A stretch of 64,000 nt of DNA from Flavobacterium araucananum (GTDB lineage Bacteria; Bacteroidota; Bacteroidia; Flavobacteriales; Flavobacteriaceae), in NCBI RefSeq assembly GCF_002222055.1, contig NZ_MUGS01000005.1, positions 271,166-335,165 of the forward strand. The letters run 5' to 3'. Under the pieces are notes generated by a model. The model saw only the letters and a list, made by a program, of their open reading frames with translations, was not told the origin of the DNA and did not search any database. The position numbers and the translations under genes were made by a program. This document shows positions 53,888 to 62,658 of the stretch, in pieces; within the stretch, counting starts at the first letter, position 1; the number at the start of each line of letters is the position of its first letter.

Positions 53888-55507
53888 ATGGATTTAGTAA
53901 ATTATTTAGAAGCCATAAAAAGCTCAAATACTAATTGGGCAACAAGAATAAGAAGGTATAATAATGTAGGTAGCAGCACAATTCAAGCATATAGTTACAT
54001 TATTGGAGGACTTAGAATTTTACATCCAAATATTACTTATAGAGAATTATGTAGAAGTATTACAGATGATGATTTAGATGACCAGATAGACGCTATAGTA
54101 ATATCTGATGGCATTATTTACATCTATGACTTTAAGGTATCTGTAGGATTTGGTGAAAATGAAATCCGTCTCTTTAGAGATAGTGTAGACAGTCATATTT
54201 TCAAAGGTGATGGAAATTTAGATTCACTAAATACATTAGTTAAAAATAAGATTATAGAAGCAAGAGATTTGTTGTCAAATAGCAATTATCAAGTTAAATT
54301 AAGGGTGGTTAGAGGTGGAGGGAACAGCAATTACCCTCAAGGACAAATTGCTTTAGATCAAATTGCATATGACTCAATTATAGAACGAAAATTGTTTAGC
54401 TTAAAAGATTTAATTGATATTGAATTGAGTCTAAACAAAATTCCAATAAATTATAGATTAAAAATCACGGCAGCAAAAAATAATGTAAGTGACACTTCAT
54501 CGCAAATAATCATAAAAGAGAATTCACAAATTACTTCGCTTATTTGTAGAATTCCCTTAAAAGAACTTGTTGACTTCTATTATGATTTCATGCCGCATCC
54601 GGAAATGATATTTCAATCGAACGTTCGAGGATTGCAAAATGGGAAAAAAGTAACAAAAGAAATTATCAATTCTTTGAATACTGTAGCTAGTGCAAAGGAC
54701 TTTTACAAACTGCATAACGGTATAGCAATAGTGTGTGATCAAATAACTTCAATAAGTAATGGTAAATATTGGATTCACAATCCTCAAATTGTTAACGGAT
54801 GCCAAACTGTAACAACAATATCAAAACACTTTGAAACTTTACGCGGTTCAAACATTTTGAAATATGGTACTGTAATATCCAAAATATTCGCAGCAAATGT
54901 GAATCAAGTAGAAAAAATATGTTTTGCTAGCAACAGTCAAGTAGCTATTAATCCATGGGATTTGAGAACCAATGACAAAATTCAAATAGTACTTGAATCA
55001 TACCTGAATAAAAAAGGAATTAATTATAACCGAAAAGAGATAAAGGTTAATGCAAGTAACGTGCTGCTTTTCACTGAATTGGGACAAATTTTATGTTCCA
55101 CAATTTTTGAAAAACCTGCTTTTGCTAAAAATTCAAGGGCTAAAATATTTTCAAATGACAGTGATTCGTTATATGACACCATCTTTAGTGAAAGCTTAGC
55201 TTTGAATGAAGTTTTTAAAGCCGTGAGTTATGCACTATTCGTGAAACAAAAAATTAAAACATCTAGTGTTTCGGATAAGAAAATTCTAGGCCCAGCGAAC
55301 TTACATATAATTGCCGGCTTCTACTTACTGCGAAATAAAGGTCTTTCTAATGAAGAAATATTTGCAACCAGTTTAACACATATAAAATCTGTTGTAACAA
55401 CAGTTAGAAGACGATTAGGAGCAACATTATCTCCTCCGATTATATTTACAAAGCATGATTTGGCATGGGAATTATTGAAACAAAAATTATTAGCTACTTA
55501 TAGATGA
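53888..55507 (+). CDS. AIPR-family protein with a possible N-terminal nuclease-like domain
   Basis: A 539-residue protein. The AIPR core is clear: LHNGIAIVCDQI (about 275-286) and NPQIVNGCQTV (about 297-307). In the N-terminal part, DQIDAIVISDGIIYIYDFKV (residues 65-84) resembles a D-x(n)-D-x-K version of the PD-(D/E)xK nuclease core (Asp68, Asp81, Lys83). AIPR proteins are linked to abortive infection and phage resistance. It lies 12 bp after dptH and so is likely its co-transcribed partner. Its 3' end overlaps dndE on the other strand by 10 bp. AIPR proteins are not standard members of the Dnd/Dpt system. Confidence 0.85.
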   Translation: MDLVNYLEAIKSSNTNWATRIRRYNNVGSSTIQAYSYIIGGLRILHPNITYRELCRSITDDDLDDQIDAIVISDGIIYIYDFKVSVGFGENEIRLFRDSVDSHIFKGDGNLDSLNTLVKNKIIEARDLLSNSNYQVKLRVVRGGGNSNYPQGQIALDQIAYDSIIERKLFSLKDLIDIELSLNKIPINYRLKITAAKNNVSDTSSQIIIKENSQITSLICRIPLKELVDFYYDFMPHPEMIFQSNVRGLQNGKKVTKEIINSLNTVASAKDFYKLHNGIAIVCDQITSISNGKYWIHNPQIVNGCQTVTTISKHFETLRGSNILKYGTVISKIFAANVNQVEKICFASNSQVAINPWDLRTNDKIQIVLESYLNKKGINYNRKEIKVNASNVLLFTELGQILCSTIFEKPAFAKNSRAKIFSNDSDSLYDTIFSESLALNEVFKAVSYALFVKQKIKTSSVSDKKILGPANLHIIAGFYLLRNKGLSNEEIFATSLTHIKSVVTTVRRRLGATLSPPIIFTKHDLAWELLKQKLLATYR

Positions 55508-55896
55508 ATCATTTGCAGTCCTAGGTTGATCTTTTCTGTTAAAAAATCAAAACCATCAATATTCGAACGATTATTTACTTCTTCATTTAAAAGTTGTAGC
55601 CCTTCATCTACGTGCATTTTGATATAGCGAGCTATATCTTTGTCTGTTTTGTATAAACCATAATTTACACAAAGCAATCCAAGATAGATGTCATAGTAAT
55701 CTCCAAAAAGGACCGATTTAGAATATTCCTTTCCCCCTGCATCTTTTATTTCATTTAAGTCTAGCTTTTTATTTTGGGAAAGAGAATATGTATAGGCAAT
55801 TCTTGCTATCACATTTTCAGTTCCTAAACCCAATTTACGAGTTAGTAGCGCAACCACTTCCTTGTTTTCTTTACTAGTTTTAATTTGCGTAAACAT
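55498..55896 (-). CDS. dndE: DndE, phosphorothioation protein
   Basis: A 132-residue, mainly helical protein that fits DndE (DUF1832), a tetrameric protein that binds nicked DNA in the modification machine. It shows TKENKEVVALLTRKLGLGT-like helices near the start and the GLGTENVIARIAYTYSL segment. It overlaps dndD by 17 bp at its start and the AIPR gene by 10 bp at its end. It is the last gene of the dndC-dndD-dndE arm. Confidence 0.88.
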   Translation of the reverse strand: MFTQIKTSKENKEVVALLTRKLGLGTENVIARIAYTYSLSQNKKLDLNEIKDAGGKEYSKSVLFGDYYDIYLGLLCVNYGLYKTDKDIARYIKMHVDEGLQLLNEEVNNRSNIDGFDFLTEKINLGLQMIHL

Positions 55897-57979
55897 CTTG
55901 CTCTTGTTTTAGGTGTATAAATAATTGGTCTACTGCAAATGGTCTAAAGCTCGAACCGTTATTATTGTTTTCGATAACAAAAACCTTATTTACGTTCGGC
56001 TTTAAATAGTCATACTCCAATTCAGACAATTCCTTTTCCAAAAGCGGGAATAGTACCACTTGCTCTGATATTGCAGGGTAAAATTCTTTTATAATATTTT
56101 TAGAATGGTATTTGTCAAATTTCTGCAATGGACTATCAATGAACACTGGAAATTTAATTCCGGACTCGTCTACTAATGCCTTCAACAAAGCTGTAGCGTA
56201 CAATTGTTGTTCTCCTTTAGACAATGAATCCTTATCTATAATTTGATCATTTTTATCCAGCAAATCAATATCCATTACATCATCAATCACATTTACACGA
56301 ATATTATGAATGAAATCACTTTTATGCATAATTTTTTTCAAACCGAGCATAATGGATTTTTGAAGAGAGAATTTTTTATCTTCTTTTATTTTTAGTATAA
56401 TCGAATTAATTTTTATTAATAACTTCTCCGTTACTTCGTGTTTTTTCTGATCAGTGTCCACCAATTTGAAATTCTTTTCGTATTCCGATAATACCTTTCT
56501 AACCGAGGCTAATCTAGTATGTAAACTTTCGTTTTCTTCAAGTAGCTTACCCTTACTTAGGGTTAAAACAGTAATTCTGTCTTCTGCTTCTTTTTTCTCT
56601 TCTCGCAACTTTTGGGCTAAAGGATTGTCTTTTCTTGCTTCTGCCTGTTTAATTTGTTGATAGACCTTATTAAGATAAATTCTATTATTCTTCTCTTCTT
56701 GAACTACAGCGGTAAACTGGCTTGAAAATGCTCCTTTTATGTTATTATAAACAGCCTCAAAGTTTCGGAATTGCTCGGTGGTGTAATCTAAAAGTACCTT
56801 GTCTGAACTACTTCCTTGTTTCTCAGTTTGCTTCTCCGAAATGGTTTGTTTTAGCGCCTCCTGTACTTTAGATTTAGCACTGCTATCTAAGTTTAAAGCA
56901 TCTAGTTTTGCTAGTAAAACAGTCGAAAATGAGTTCAATTCTTCATCTAAGAATGTTTTATCAATCAACTTATTGTTTGCACTTTGTTCAGAAACCAACT
57001 GTTGTTTTAACTGTACTATTTTTTTACCTGCAATTACCAATGGTGCAATATCCATTAGTTTTTTTAGCTTATTTTTAATGTCTGCTGATTCGTGTTTTAA
57101 TTTATCTCTTTCTAACTTCATTTTTTGAAGTTCTTCTAAAGTGATTCCATTACCCTCACGAATTAACTTCTCTTGCAGACCATCGCTAATAATTTTATGA
57201 TTCCCAATTTCACGGTCAATATTTAATTGCTTGTCCTGATTGATTTCAATTAAACCATTTATCTCAGTTTCTGTATCTGTCAACTCAAATAATTTGGTTT
57301 GCTGTAGTGGGGAAGCTCCGCTTCTACGAAGTTTTGTTAGCAAAGTTTCCAAATTCTTTTTCAAGTCCTCATACTTCTTAATCCCTAGCACCTCCGAATA
57401 GGCTTTACTTAAATTTTTTAGTTCTGATTTAGACTTAGCCTCAGCAAGCGAAACTATTTTTTCTGCATCAAAGAAGAAAAATTTAGCGATTTCACGTGGT
57501 AGAATAAAATCGTTAATAAAAACCTCAAAGCCCACCTCTTTAGTGAGCTCATTTTCTAGTCCATCAATGTAGATCTTTAAATCCTCTGAATCTTTCCGCA
57601 AGTCATACGATCTTTTGATAACTACAGATTTGCAAGGTATGGAAGGTATTAAAATGTCTTTTAATTCGATTTCAACGGATACGATAGGACTACCTTTTCC
57701 AGTGTTTTCAAAGTCGGATCTTACCTCCCTATTTAAAAGCGTTTTACTAAACTTCTCATAACCTCCGGCATTTTTAATGTCTCTTTTATACTTGTCTTCG
57801 ACTTCGCTCATCATCTTACCATAAAAAACCCAGATAAGAGATGTTAAAAATGTTGTTTTACCAAATCCATTTTTACCGGCAATTATGCTAATATTCTTAG
57901 AAGCGTTTGGAGTAAAAATTATCTCATTTTCATCTTTATAAATTCTAAAGTTTTGGAATTTTATTTTATTGATTTTCAT
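55880..57979 (-). CDS. dndD: DndD, SMC-like ATPase
   Basis: A 699-residue SMC/RecN-like ATPase. Walker A is GKNGFGKT at 35-42. A central region (about 200-520) is a long coiled coil, rich in Lys, Glu and Gln. The C-terminal lobe carries the ABC signature LSKGEQQ (586-592) and Walker B FPVFIDSP (610-617). DndD supplies energy or structural change during phosphorothioation. It overlaps dndC by four bases and dndE by 17, so all three genes are translationally coupled. Confidence 0.93.
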   Translation of the reverse strand: MKINKIKFQNFRIYKDENEIIFTPNASKNISIIAGKNGFGKTTFLTSLIWVFYGKMMSEVEDKYKRDIKNAGGYEKFSKTLLNREVRSDFENTGKGSPIVSVEIELKDILIPSIPCKSVVIKRSYDLRKDSEDLKIYIDGLENELTKEVGFEVFINDFILPREIAKFFFFDAEKIVSLAEAKSKSELKNLSKAYSEVLGIKKYEDLKKNLETLLTKLRRSGASPLQQTKLFELTDTETEINGLIEINQDKQLNIDREIGNHKIISDGLQEKLIREGNGITLEELQKMKLERDKLKHESADIKNKLKKLMDIAPLVIAGKKIVQLKQQLVSEQSANNKLIDKTFLDEELNSFSTVLLAKLDALNLDSSAKSKVQEALKQTISEKQTEKQGSSSDKVLLDYTTEQFRNFEAVYNNIKGAFSSQFTAVVQEEKNNRIYLNKVYQQIKQAEARKDNPLAQKLREEKKEAEDRITVLTLSKGKLLEENESLHTRLASVRKVLSEYEKNFKLVDTDQKKHEVTEKLLIKINSIILKIKEDKKFSLQKSIMLGLKKIMHKSDFIHNIRVNVIDDVMDIDLLDKNDQIIDKDSLSKGEQQLYATALLKALVDESGIKFPVFIDSPLQKFDKYHSKNIIKEFYPAISEQVVLFPLLEKELSELEYDYLKPNVNKVFVIENNNNGSSFRPFAVDQLFIHLKQEQDVYAN

Positions 57980-59340
57980 AGCTCATTTTCATTTACAAAA
58001 CTTTCAATTCTTTTTTCAACATCATTGTGAAGTCCATATTTAGAAATCATTAGAGTTTTGGTTTCTTGTAAAGAAATCAAATTATCAATTAAATGGTAAT
58101 AATCTGGTTCATCCTCACATACTTCTTTCAATATTCTTCGCTCAGTGTCATCAAGCGATTTAATATTGTTGGTACTGATTTCTTTATTATAAATTTCTTT
58201 ATACAAATCTCCTACAGTATGATCAAAATATCCATCCCTATTCCAAGTTACTTGAATAGCAATAAGTTCCTGATTATTAATCAGTGTAATATGAGGTCTT
58301 TCCTTTTGAATATCTTTTTGAACCAATAATAAATCTTTCAATATTTGGTATCTGTATTCTGCAGTATAATTACCATTATAAGTACCGTCGTCCCTTATTG
58401 CTTCTTGACCATTTCGTCTAGTATCTGATCTGTTTTCAGAGATATTTCTACCTTCAACCAACCTATTTCTAAATTCCAATAAAGGGTGCATCCAATTCTG
58501 ACCATTGTTAACTAAAGATGACATCGATTTGTCATTTTTAACAACAGTACAAGTCCAGCAGCCGAAACGACTTTGCCCACAGGAAGTGTGCTCTTTATTC
58601 ACTACTACAGTTGGACATTCATAATCATCAGCACTGGCGTCGGCATATATTTTAAAAAGGATTGAATTATCAAAACCCCAGGGAGTTTTTACAGCATTAA
58701 TAATATACCATATCTCATCTACAATCATTTCCTTAATTGGAGCGTAAACATATGTGTTTGCTGTAGTTTGATGCTTTGATAATCTACTTCCTGTTACCTC
58801 ATGTTTTCTGATAGAGCGTTCTCTAGTTGCACTTTCATCATAACGTGTTCCTAATAAAACAATAGCTTCTCCCTTTTCATCTATCTGCTCTAATAAAAAA
58901 TTGGAAGTTGGTCTTATTTTTAGTTTATCTGTACACCATCTAAAAGCATTATTTGGTACCGGATATCCTTTACCAATAACATTAGTCCAAAAAGTTTCCT
59001 CCAGTTTAGGCGTTGTTTTTTGAACAAATATTGGAAGATCTTGATCTCTCGCAGCTTCAGTAATTTTTACTAAAACATCTTCCACATAGTTTGCAATAAT
59101 TGGATTTTCAACCATTGTATCGTTGCATACTACATAAATCTTTCTTTTCAACTGAAAAGGAAATGGCAAGTCCTCTCGTATTCTTTGTAGTGCAATCCAA
59201 ACAAGCATTAGTAAAACAGTTGAATCTTTACCACCACTAAATCCAATTATCCACGGTCTGTCTGATTGATCTGCATAAGCATATTGATCAATAATTTCGG
59301 CTATTATTCCCTCAACTTTTTTATTTTTTATGGGTGTCAT
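57976..59340 (-). CDS. dndC: DndC, PAPS-reductase-like sulfurtransferase
   Basis: A 454-residue ATP-pyrophosphatase-family enzyme that activates DNA and inserts sulfur. The PP-loop is SGGKDS at 35-40. A conserved iron-sulfur-type cysteine set appears in CGQSRFGCWTC (around residues 250-265), with another Cys a few residues before. It needs a cysteine desulfurase (DndA or host IscS), which is not encoded in the window. It is the first gene of the minus-strand arm. A 13-bp box shared with the Xre promoter lies 24 bases before its ATG. Confidence 0.95.
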   Translation of the reverse strand: MTPIKNKKVEGIIAEIIDQYAYADQSDRPWIIGFSGGKDSTVLLMLVWIALQRIREDLPFPFQLKRKIYVVCNDTMVENPIIANYVEDVLVKITEAARDQDLPIFVQKTTPKLEETFWTNVIGKGYPVPNNAFRWCTDKLKIRPTSNFLLEQIDEKGEAIVLLGTRYDESATRERSIRKHEVTGSRLSKHQTTANTYVYAPIKEMIVDEIWYIINAVKTPWGFDNSILFKIYADASADDYECPTVVVNKEHTSCGQSRFGCWTCTVVKNDKSMSSLVNNGQNWMHPLLEFRNRLVEGRNISENRSDTRRNGQEAIRDDGTYNGNYTAEYRYQILKDLLLVQKDIQKERPHITLINNQELIAIQVTWNRDGYFDHTVGDLYKEIYNKEISTNNIKSLDDTERRILKEVCEDEPDYYHLIDNLISLQETKTLMISKYGLHNDVEKRIESFVNENEL

Positions 59341-59364
59341 TAGAAGTATTTAAGTCTCTTTAAA

Positions 59365-59377
59365 AGTAGAGAATTGT
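59365..59377 (-). promoter_or_regulatory. Operator-like box before dndC, shared with the Xre promoter
   Basis: Read on the minus strand this is ACAATTCTCTACT, 12 of 13 identical to ACAATTGTCTACT at 45199-45211. It is preceded by GTCT. It lies 24 bases before the dndC ATG. The 590-bp gap to 59930 has no gene besides the hairpin at 59777-59860. Confidence 0.5.
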
Positions 59378-59776
59378 AGACATATTTTTCTGCAAATCTA
59401 CTCTTATTTATAAACATTTATTTTACTTTAAGAATATTTTATTTTCCCCCTTTAGCCTATGATTTTACTCATATTATAAATAGGCAATAGAAGTAAACTG
59501 TTGAAAACCCGAGTTGAAATCTCTAACTTATTGATAATGATAGTAGTTAAGGAGAAATGTCAGTTTTCAGAAATGATGCTACGATACTTATCAAAATAAT
59601 ACAGTAGACCTAAATATTTCTGTAAGATTTAACTCTATTTTCATGAGTCAGGTTTGTTATTTAATCACACCTGTATTTGTCTACTATAAACCTTATTGCT
59701 TCCCGCAATTTTTTTATCAAGAAACCAGTATGCTTTTGTCTCATTTCAGCAGCAAAGGTATTTCCGTGTCCTTAAC

Positions 59777-59860
59777 GCAATAGCAAGGCCAGGCCCTTCA
59801 GGTTTGACAAAAAATCTCCACCCATTTGGGTTGTATTTTTTGTCAAAACCTTGCTATTGC
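59777..59860. repeat. Large nested hairpin at the head of the mobile-element region
   Basis: Outer arms GCAATAGCAAGG (59777-59788) and CCTTGCTATTGC (59849-59860) pair perfectly, and inner arms TTTGACAAAAAAT (59803-59815) and ATTTTTTGTCAAA (59835-59847) do too. The left side has a 14-base bulge and the right side a single base. It is neither preceded by a gene nor followed by a T-run, so it is unlikely to be a simple terminator. An origin or transfer-related structure is possible. Confidence 0.6.
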
Positions 59861-60044
59861 TAAACACTAACCTTTTTATGCTCCCGAAACGAAACATAGC
59901 ATACTCCGGCTCTTTAGACGAATAAAAAAAATGTCAGCAATGAAAAGTAAAATATTAAAAATGGATTTGATGAAACAAAACAGCACCTCCTCTCATTGCC
60001 GAATAAAATTTCAAAAAAAAATTAATCTAAAAATCGTAGAAATT

Positions 60045-60422
60045 ATGAACATCACAGGAAGAGTGACAGCGGATGCGCAGGTACGCAACGTGTCAAACAG
60101 CAAAACAGTAGTAAACTTTTCGGTAGCGATCAACGACAGCTACAGAAACAAAGCGGGCGAGCGCATAGAGCAGACCACGTATTTTGATTGCTCCTATTGG
60201 CTTAGTCCAAAAGTAGCGCAGATACTCACAAAAGGTACGGTGGTAGAACTTACAGGCAAAGTGAGCGCAAGGGCTTGGACAGGCAATGACGGACAACCGC
60301 ACGCAGGACTGAACTTCAATACCTCGCAAATCAAACTGCACGGGGGCGGTAAAAAAGCCGAAGCGATACAGGCTCCTAGAGGAAACAACAATGATGATAC
60401 AAAGGATGACCTACCATTTTAA
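60045..60422 (+). CDS. ssb: Single-stranded DNA-binding protein of the mobile element
   Basis: A 125-residue OB-fold protein that coats single-stranded DNA. MNITGRVTADAQVRN is the start, with VNFSVAINDSYRNKAGERIE and YFDCSYWLSPKVAQIL in the fold. The end DDTKDDLPF is the acidic tip that recruits partners. The ATG at 60045 is chosen because the longer in-frame leader (from 59931) is lysine-rich and not OB-like. It opens the higher-GC region and is followed by a DUF932 gene, as often seen in plasmid or ICE backbones. Confidence 0.9.
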   Translation: MNITGRVTADAQVRNVSNSKTVVNFSVAINDSYRNKAGERIEQTTYFDCSYWLSPKVAQILTKGTVVELTGKVSARAWTGNDGQPHAGLNFNTSQIKLHGGGKKAEAIQAPRGNNNDDTKDDLPF

Positions 60423-60466
60423 CAACTAGCACCTAAATAGTTTAAACAATTTAAAATTTAAAAATC

Positions 60467-61540
60467 ATGGCACATAATATCAATTTTAACAGCGAAACAG
60501 GACGTTATTCATTCTTTAGCGTAAAGGAAAAAGCGTGGCACGGACTAGGGCAAATTGTAGAGCAATACCCAACAAGCGAGGAAGCTATAAAATTTGCAGG
60601 GTTAGATTACGAAGTCGTTAAAAGTCCGCTATTTACCAAAGGTTCGGGTATCATTCAAACTGCCGACAGTATCGAGATTGGCAGTAACGAATTGGAAGTT
60701 CCTAACTACTTTGCCAATATCCGCACAGACAACAATGCAGTATTGGGGGTGGTAGGCAAAGACTATCATATCGTGCAGAACCGTGAAGCATTTAACTTTT
60801 TTGATGCGATTGTAGGCGGTGGAGAGGGAATACTATATGAAACCGCAGGAGCGCTGGGTAATGGGGAACGTATATTTATCACAGCCAAACTGCCCGACTA
60901 TATCCGAGTTGGAAATGGTGATGATGTAATCGAAAAATACATTTTCCTGACCACTTCGCACGATGGTAGCGGAAGTATCACAGCCGCTTTTACGCCTATT
61001 CGTATAGTATGCCAAAACACGCTTAACGCTTCCTTGCGCAGTATGACCAATGTAGTGCGTATCAAACACACGTCGGGAGCAAAACAGCGTATCGAGAACG
61101 CTCACAAGATTATGGGATTGGCGAACACCTTGAGCAGTCAGTTAGAGGGCATATTCAATGAGTGGGCAAAAGTAAAAGTATCAGACAAAGAGGTAAGAAA
61201 GCTAATCCAATTGGCACTTTGTCCAAACAAGGAAACACTTGACCTTATCAAAAAAGGTGCGGAAGATGAAATTTCCACAGTGTTCAAAAACACCGTTGAT
61301 GATGCTTTTGGGTATGCGATGATAAGCGACACACAGCAGATGGATACTACTAAAGGCACATTGTTCGGAGCATATAACGCTGTTACGGGCTACTATCAGA
61401 ACGTAAGAAAATACAAGAATGATGAAGCCAAGTTGCAGAGCATTGTTTTGGGCGGTACTGCCCAACTCAAATCACAGAAAGCATTTGACTTGTGTACAGG
61501 CTTTGCCTTGGACGGTGCAGAAAGCCTAAACCTTAACTAG
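60467..61540 (+). CDS. DUF932 domain protein (phage/plasmid-like, TIGR03299)
   Basis: A 357-residue protein with TIGR03299 pattern. Signs are EKAWHGLGQIVEQYPTSEEA near the start, VVGKDYHIVQNREAFNFFDA in the middle and RIVCQNTLNASLRS towards residue 185. The family is found on plasmids, phages and ICEs and has no proven role. The gene is 44 bp downstream of ssb and probably co-transcribed. Codon use differs from the AT-rich Dnd region. Confidence 0.88.
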   Translation: MAHNINFNSETGRYSFFSVKEKAWHGLGQIVEQYPTSEEAIKFAGLDYEVVKSPLFTKGSGIIQTADSIEIGSNELEVPNYFANIRTDNNAVLGVVGKDYHIVQNREAFNFFDAIVGGGEGILYETAGALGNGERIFITAKLPDYIRVGNGDDVIEKYIFLTTSHDGSGSITAAFTPIRIVCQNTLNASLRSMTNVVRIKHTSGAKQRIENAHKIMGLANTLSSQLEGIFNEWAKVKVSDKEVRKLIQLALCPNKETLDLIKKGAEDEISTVFKNTVDDAFGYAMISDTQQMDTTKGTLFGAYNAVTGYYQNVRKYKNDEAKLQSIVLGGTAQLKSQKAFDLCTGFALDGAESLNLN

Positions 61541-61594
61541 ATAACCATAGGCTACCGCCTTAATCGGTGGTAACCTTCTATAAAAATAACTGAT

Positions 61595-61990
61595 ATGAAT
61601 ATTGGAGTTATAACATACAAGAAATATGATGAAAGGCTACTGCTCAATTGGAATTTCAATCTACTGGAACTGTTCAACATCATATTAAATGATAAGGATT
61701 TTGTCCGATTTGAAATCTTTGACAGAAATAATAACCTATTACTCTCAACACACTATCCTGATGTAGAACACAGGGGCGTATATATAAAAGTTGTTAAGAT
61801 TGAAAAAGAGAAAGAAATTACCGGAATTACGTATGATGCATTCAGAACACCCTCAACTATCCGAAGGATAAAGGTTCGTTGGAATGTAAACGGTACAAAG
61901 TTCAGGATAAAGAGAAGAGCCCTTGAATATGTCTATTGGCAAAACAGAAAGGCAAGCTTGCAAGTTGAACAATTCGTTGACCGCAGGTAG
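61595..61990 (+). CDS. Unknown 131-residue protein in the PRTRC-linked region
   Basis: A complete frame between the DUF932 gene and the PRTRC E gene, on the same strand and with short gaps. The protein is basic and beta-rich in appearance (MNIGVITYKKYDERLLLNWN near the start, YVYWQNRKASLQVEQFVDRR at the end). I recognise no family and no catalytic motif. The ATG is 55 bp after the previous stop. It is more likely a conserved accessory gene of the element than a chance frame, as it fits the gene order. Confidence 0.65.
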   Translation: MNIGVITYKKYDERLLLNWNFNLLELFNIILNDKDFVRFEIFDRNNNLLLSTHYPDVEHRGVYIKVVKIEKEKEITGITYDAFRTPSTIRRIKVRWNVNGTKFRIKRRALEYVYWQNRKASLQVEQFVDRR

Positions 61991-62033
61991 TCTGAAAAAG
62001 AACTATTAAATAATATTTTAAAATTTTAAAACG

Positions 62034-62633
62034 ATGAACACAAATTTTTTCCATCAGATAGCACAGTTGCAGATTACAGGTGATTTGCAGCTCACCATAG
62101 CAAAAGGAGCAGAAAACAACCTAATCGTATCGGTTATGCTCCAAAACGAACAGTGCGGAGATAACGCAAAGAACATCATACCGCCCCTTAATCTTCGGGG
62201 AACAGCCGAAGAACTCGACAACGGTTTTTTCGAGAAGATAACCACACCCATACAAACCGTTTCGGGCTTAATGGTCGACATGGACGCCTTTATGAAGCAG
62301 TTGGAAGAAACCAAAAAACAGTCGGCAATGGAGAAAGATAAAGCTGACAGGCAAAAGAAAGAACAGGAAGCCAAAGATAAGAAGTTCAAAGACGCAATGG
62401 CAAAGGCAGATGAACTGGAAAAAGAGGGCAAATTCCGTGAGGCGTGGGTTAAAGTACCCGAAATAACGGAGTTTCCTGAAAAGGCTGACGAGATACGCAA
62501 ACGTAAAAGAGAACTGTCCGATAAGTTTTCTGCGCCAAGTCTTTTTGGAGCTATCGAGGAAGAAAAACCCGAACCCGCAAAAGCGGACGAAGTAACTGCC
62601 GAGTACTCAGCAGAAATTGAGGAGGAAAACTAA
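62034..62633 (+). CDS. PRTRC system protein E
   Basis: A 199-residue protein typical of the PRTRC (ParB-related, ThiF-related) cassette. The N-terminal ~90 residues are a small fold (MNTNFFHQIAQLQITGDLQL, then SVMLQNEQCGDNAKNIIPPL). A Lys/Glu-rich coiled coil spans about 90-160, and an acidic tail follows. The cassette occurs in plasmids and ICEs of many bacteria; its function is unknown. It is 25 bp upstream of the PRTRC C gene. Confidence 0.88.
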   Translation: MNTNFFHQIAQLQITGDLQLTIAKGAENNLIVSVMLQNEQCGDNAKNIIPPLNLRGTAEELDNGFFEKITTPIQTVSGLMVDMDAFMKQLEETKKQSAMEKDKADRQKKEQEAKDKKFKDAMAKADELEKEGKFREAWVKVPEITEFPEKADEIRKRKRELSDKFSAPSLFGAIEEEKPEPAKADEVTAEYSAEIEEEN

Positions 62634-62658
62634 ATGTAATAACTTAAAATTCATAATC

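Noticed and set aside
56454..57128. Plus-strand frames inside dndD
   Set aside because: Antisense to the coiled-coil region of dndD, with Ser/Phe-rich shadow composition.
59931..60044. Upstream start for ssb
   Set aside because: The extra 38 residues are Lys-rich and unlike SSB; the ATG at 60045 starts the OB fold.
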